From Adiantum capillus-veneris (Eukaryota; Streptophyta; Polypodiopsida; Polypodiales; Pteridaceae), in assembly GCA_014529385.2 (NCBI GenBank), contig CM043960.1, positions 37,216,781 to 37,274,780 on the forward strand: a stretch of 58,000 nt of DNA, in the 5' to 3' direction. Of this stretch, positions 55,501-58,000 are shown in pieces. The notes under the pieces were generated by a model. The model worked only from the letters and a program-made list of their open reading frames with translations. It ran no database searches and was not told where the DNA came from. The position numbers and the translations under genes were made by a program. Every line of letters starts with the position of its first letter. Within the stretch, counting starts at the first letter, position 1.

Positions 55501-56397
55501 CTCCGAACAAATATCTTCCAAGCACTAGGTTTATTCATCCCCACATCTTTCTTGAGCTTCCCCAATTCTTTCTTGGTGATGCTTCTGAAGAGAGGGTCTT
55601 TGAACAGGTGTGTCCCTGTAATAACAAGAAGTTTTTCTCCCCTCTCGGGGATTGCCCCCCCCCCCCCCCCCCCTTTATCTTTCTTGAGTTGTAAGTGTAA
55701 TGGCATGTGATCAGAGAGGCTTTTTGTTGAGATTACCTTCATCTCTAACGACGATGAGATCCAGTCAGCTTGATGAGAGCAGTAGCATCTGTCCAGCCGG
55801 GAGGCAATGCGGGCATATTGAAGGCTTGTGTAGGTGAATCCAGGCATGCTGTTCCATGGGCCCACTTCCCACAAGTCAATCATAGCCCACTTCTCACATA
55901 AGCTCAACCATTTATACTTTTTTGAGCCAGCCAGGAGACTGGCGGAGCCTGTTCTATCCTTGCTTTTCTCGACCATATTGAAGTCTCCTACCATCACACT
56001 CCCCTTTGATCGGAGTATCCCTGACCTGCATCCATATTTTTGCTCTATCCTTTGCGTTGCAAGGGTCGTAAACATTTAGTATGGTGATAGGTTGATTGTC
56101 CCATCTGATTCTAAGACCAAGGACTCTTCCAGAGGGGTGGTTTAGAACTACCTGTGGCTCCAAATCTCTGTCAGCAATACACAAGACACCACTGAAACCA
56201 TCGCTTCCTTCCCCATAAAAGATAAGTTTTTTCCCTACAACCTGTTTTCTCTTGCAACGAGCATCCAAATGGTGTTCTTGGATGGCCCAGCAATTGACTG
56301 CCTTCTCTTTCTTCACTTCTTCCCAGAAGAGAGCGCCCTTCTTCCGGGTTTTTAATCCCTTCACGTTCCAAGATTGAATAGAGAGAGTATCCATCAT
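52571..56397 (-). pseudogene. LINE-1 ORF2: endonuclease, reverse transcriptase, zf-RVT
   Basis: ORF2 starts MMDTLSIQSWNVKG at 56397. Endonuclease residues seen: SWNVKG, IQEHHLDA, VMVGDFNMV, SLSDHMPLHLQL. RT residues: GWDGLTSKFFREFW, HWCPITMMSIAYKSIAKAIA, HGFIKGRSIYDNILA, LDLDKAYDRIEW (first Asp), GCPLAPLLFTI, KMFADDSILF (FADD catalytic pair). The 519-residue C-terminal frame (54130-52571) ends in a zf-RVT domain (KIFLWKVMWGALSTGVKVQE, CSGCRMASEDLAHLFMGC). Breaks: frameshift near 56000, C19 run at 55655 encoding extra Gly, stop near 55461, frameshift near 55325, stop near 54625, frameshift near 54128. It nicks the target and copies LINE RNA in place. Confidence 0.9.
55655..55673. repeat. Poly-C tract (19 C) inside LINE-1 ORF2
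   Basis: Reads as consecutive Gly codons on the minus strand (KKDKGGGGGGAIPERG) just after the endonuclease SDH motif, a homopolymer expansion within coding sequence. Confidence 0.95.
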
Positions 56398-57900
56398 TGG
56401 GAAAGGGGGACAAATTCTTCTGCCTCCAGGAACTCTCCAATAGAGTTCCCATTCAGGTTGTCCTCTTCCATTGGCTCCTTCTCAGTTGGAACCTGCATGG
56501 TATCTAGCTTGGAAGTGAGAAGGTCCTCTTGATTCGTCTTCCCCAACAATTCGAATATGTTGTCATATATGACAGGAGGCTTTGGGAAATCCGGCGCAAG
56601 ATCTTTGAATTGTCCCAAGGCCCTAGCCTTTGCTTTAAACCGTTTACATGAAATATGAGATACTTGTTGACATCCCTCATCTTTTGATCTAAGAGTTGGA
56701 GACATCACAATCTTCTGCATTACTGGGGTGGCCATTCTTTGCTGAGCGGTGGATGAAAAGCGGTAGCTTTGGGTGGTCTTGCCCTTACCCCGGTTGCCAT
56801 GATCTTGTTTCTCCACATCTTTATCCAAGTTGACTTTATCTTGCCCACCCTCAGCCTTGCCAAGATTTTCAATAGTCTTCTTTGCTGGATCTATAGTATT
56901 CGTGCCACCCTGTGGTGTAGCCTGTAATTCGCTTCTCTCATCTGTAGGCTTTAGCACCTCAGCGGGACACGCCCTCGCATAATGCCCGAATTTATTGCAT
57001 TTGAAGCAGCCCCGAAGAAGGTGTTAAAGTTAAGAGGAATGACCTTTAGTCATGCCCCAACATTCACCACCAAGTTCTTTAGTTGTGGCTTCCGCAGATC
57101 CCACCAGATACAGACCTTGTTTGCTGCTACACCCGAGGCTCTGGCAGATGGACAAACAGTGGATCACCAAGCAAAGTTGCAAGGTCCTTTAGGTTCTTAC
57201 TAAGCCAAACTGGGAGGTTGACAAACTCCACCCATACTGGGCAGAGATCCTTGAATGCCTCGTTAGATTCAAACAGAGGGTCCCAAGGGAGCACGCACAC
57301 CGACGCACGATTGAAGAACAACGGGCTTTTTGTCAAAACCCTCTCAACCATTGCACTGTCATTGAACTGAACTGACACGAATCCTTTTGCTATATATTGG
57401 GTGAACATTACCGAGCCGTCCCGATTCAACACCAGTGGACTGCAAAGCCAATTACAGAGCTCAACTATATTGGGAACTCTCCCCATAAACCCGAAGACCA
57501 GCGTGGAATTTGCAACTTCCGCAAGTTGTTTTTTCACAATGGCAGGAAGAACAACCACTATAATGGCATCTTCCACCTCGACATGCTACGGGAGTGCCTT
57601 CTTAAGTGCTTGGAAAGCTCTGTCCCCTTTGGCCACTTCAGCATCATCCTCCTACGTTGCGTGATCTTCGCGCGACCTTTTGTTCAATGATAGTGCACCC
57701 AGGATTGCCGCTAGGTCTTTTTCCACTTGCATCTTTCTTTGTTTCAGTTCCTCCTTACTCATATTAGTCAGAGAGCTTTGCTCGCTATCATCGCCGCCCG
57801 GCTTTGCAAGTTCGCATGTCAGCTCGATAGCCTTCAGAGCGTCGGGCTGCTCTTTGCCTGCCATTGCTTCGGCGTAGGACGGCTTAGAAGAGCTCGCCAT
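56394..57900 (-). pseudogene. LINE-1 ORF1 (DUF4283, CCHC knuckle)
   Basis: ATG 57900 opens MASSSKPSYAEAMAGKEQPD; the longer frame to 57912 begins with a non-ATG codon. A helical Lys/Glu-rich part (SKEELKQRKMQVEKDLAAIL) precedes DUF4283 (57576-57127: EDAIIVVVLPAIVKKQLAEV, GFVSVQFNDSAMVERVLTKS, WVEFVNLPVWLSKNLKDLA). A CCHC knuckle lies at 57008-56967 (CFKCNKFGHYARAC). The basic C-terminal part ends PLSQ at TGA 56396-56394. Frameshifts near 57640 and 57130-57020 break it. Its role would be to bind LINE RNA. Confidence 0.85.
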
Positions 57901-57950
57901 GGCGCGATGCAAGACCTCACCGCCACCAAGTTATAGAAGGGTTAATAATC

Positions 57951-58000
57951 GCCTTACCAAAGAGATACTAATACTCGCTATCTCTTTAGGATAATAGTTA
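57951..58000. other. LINE-1 5' end or flanking sequence
   Basis: No feature visible; the LINE start and target duplication probably lie at or beyond the window edge. Confidence 0.3.

Larger units (their letters stand above)
52495..57950 (-). mobile_element. L1-type LINE (LINE-1), near full length, lightly damaged
   Basis: Minus strand ORF1 (57900-56394), ORF2 (56397-52571) and a 3' poly-A, seen as T18 at 52495-52512 on the plus strand, give a complete plant L1 layout of about 5.4 kb. All endonuclease and RT catalytic motifs are present. Damage is limited to a few stops and frameshifts, so it is much younger than LINE-2. The sequence left of the poly-A (TCTCAATGTTCACTAAG) should be the target duplication; I cannot see its partner before the window ends, so the 5' end is approximate. 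Confidence 0.88.

Overview
The window is repeat-dominated nuclear DNA of a land plant. Evidence for a plant: Ty1/Copia and Ty3/Gypsy LTR retrotransposons primed by initiator tRNA-Met, an L1-type LINE with a DUF4283/zinc-knuckle ORF1 and a zf-RVT C-terminus, a Helitron-group element with an RPA-like gene carrying GT-AG introns of about 80 nt, tRNA-derived SINE-like repeats, and long GA/GT/CT microsatellites. A large-genome lineage such as a fern or lycophyte would fit, but that is a guess. I find no intact host protein gene, no rRNA and no bona fide tRNA gene. Almost every recognisable coding region is broken by stops or frameshifts, so most are annotated as pseudogenes.

Layout: 29-4673 is a Copia element with two LTRs, PBS, PPT and a 5-bp target duplication (TGCAA), but it has lost its RNase H. 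5778-8621 is a second, truncated Copia, followed by an LTR end plus PBS (to 9153). 9149-12145 and 18240-19608 (minus) are pieces of Gypsy elements, apparently one element split by a ~6.1-kb insertion (about 12150-18240). That insertion holds a three-unit hairpin array (14676-15465). 19609-19947 is an older Gypsy protease fragment. 20585-23212 (minus) is a decayed LINE; next to it lie a SINE with target duplications (23430-23572) and a 283-bp tandem duplication. 24642-24830 is a second tRNA-like repeat next to a poly-G tract. 27470-30300 holds head-to-head Gypsy LTR pieces and a plus-strand Gypsy pol. 30625-31745 holds Helentron fragments and the tail of a minus-strand Copia. 32582-32710 is a strong inverted repeat. 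35632-36680 holds unrecognised exon-like minus-strand segments. 37378-42321 is a non-autonomous LTR element (LARD-like) with no retroviral proteins. 42615-44250 is a set of local duplications and LTR-like AT-rich sequence.

The most interesting block is 44585-52457 (minus): a Helitron2/Helentron-type rolling-circle transposon. From its TATA box it reads an RPA-like single-strand-binding gene (four exons, three short introns), then a RepHel-endonuclease gene: Cys-rich N-terminus, DUF6570-like region, HUH Rep with HDH and a two-tyrosine YxxxYxxK motif, PIF1-type helicase, and a C-terminal exonuclease-endonuclease-phosphatase (EEP) domain. The Rep would nick and rejoin, the helicase unwind, RPA coat single strands, and the endonuclease make an auxiliary cut. 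The copy is damaged and cannot be active as sequenced. A comparatively fresh L1-type LINE (52495-57950, minus) lies directly upstream of it and appears to have inserted into its 5' end.

Coordinates for domains and LTR edges are read by eye. Element boundaries without a target duplication are approximate.
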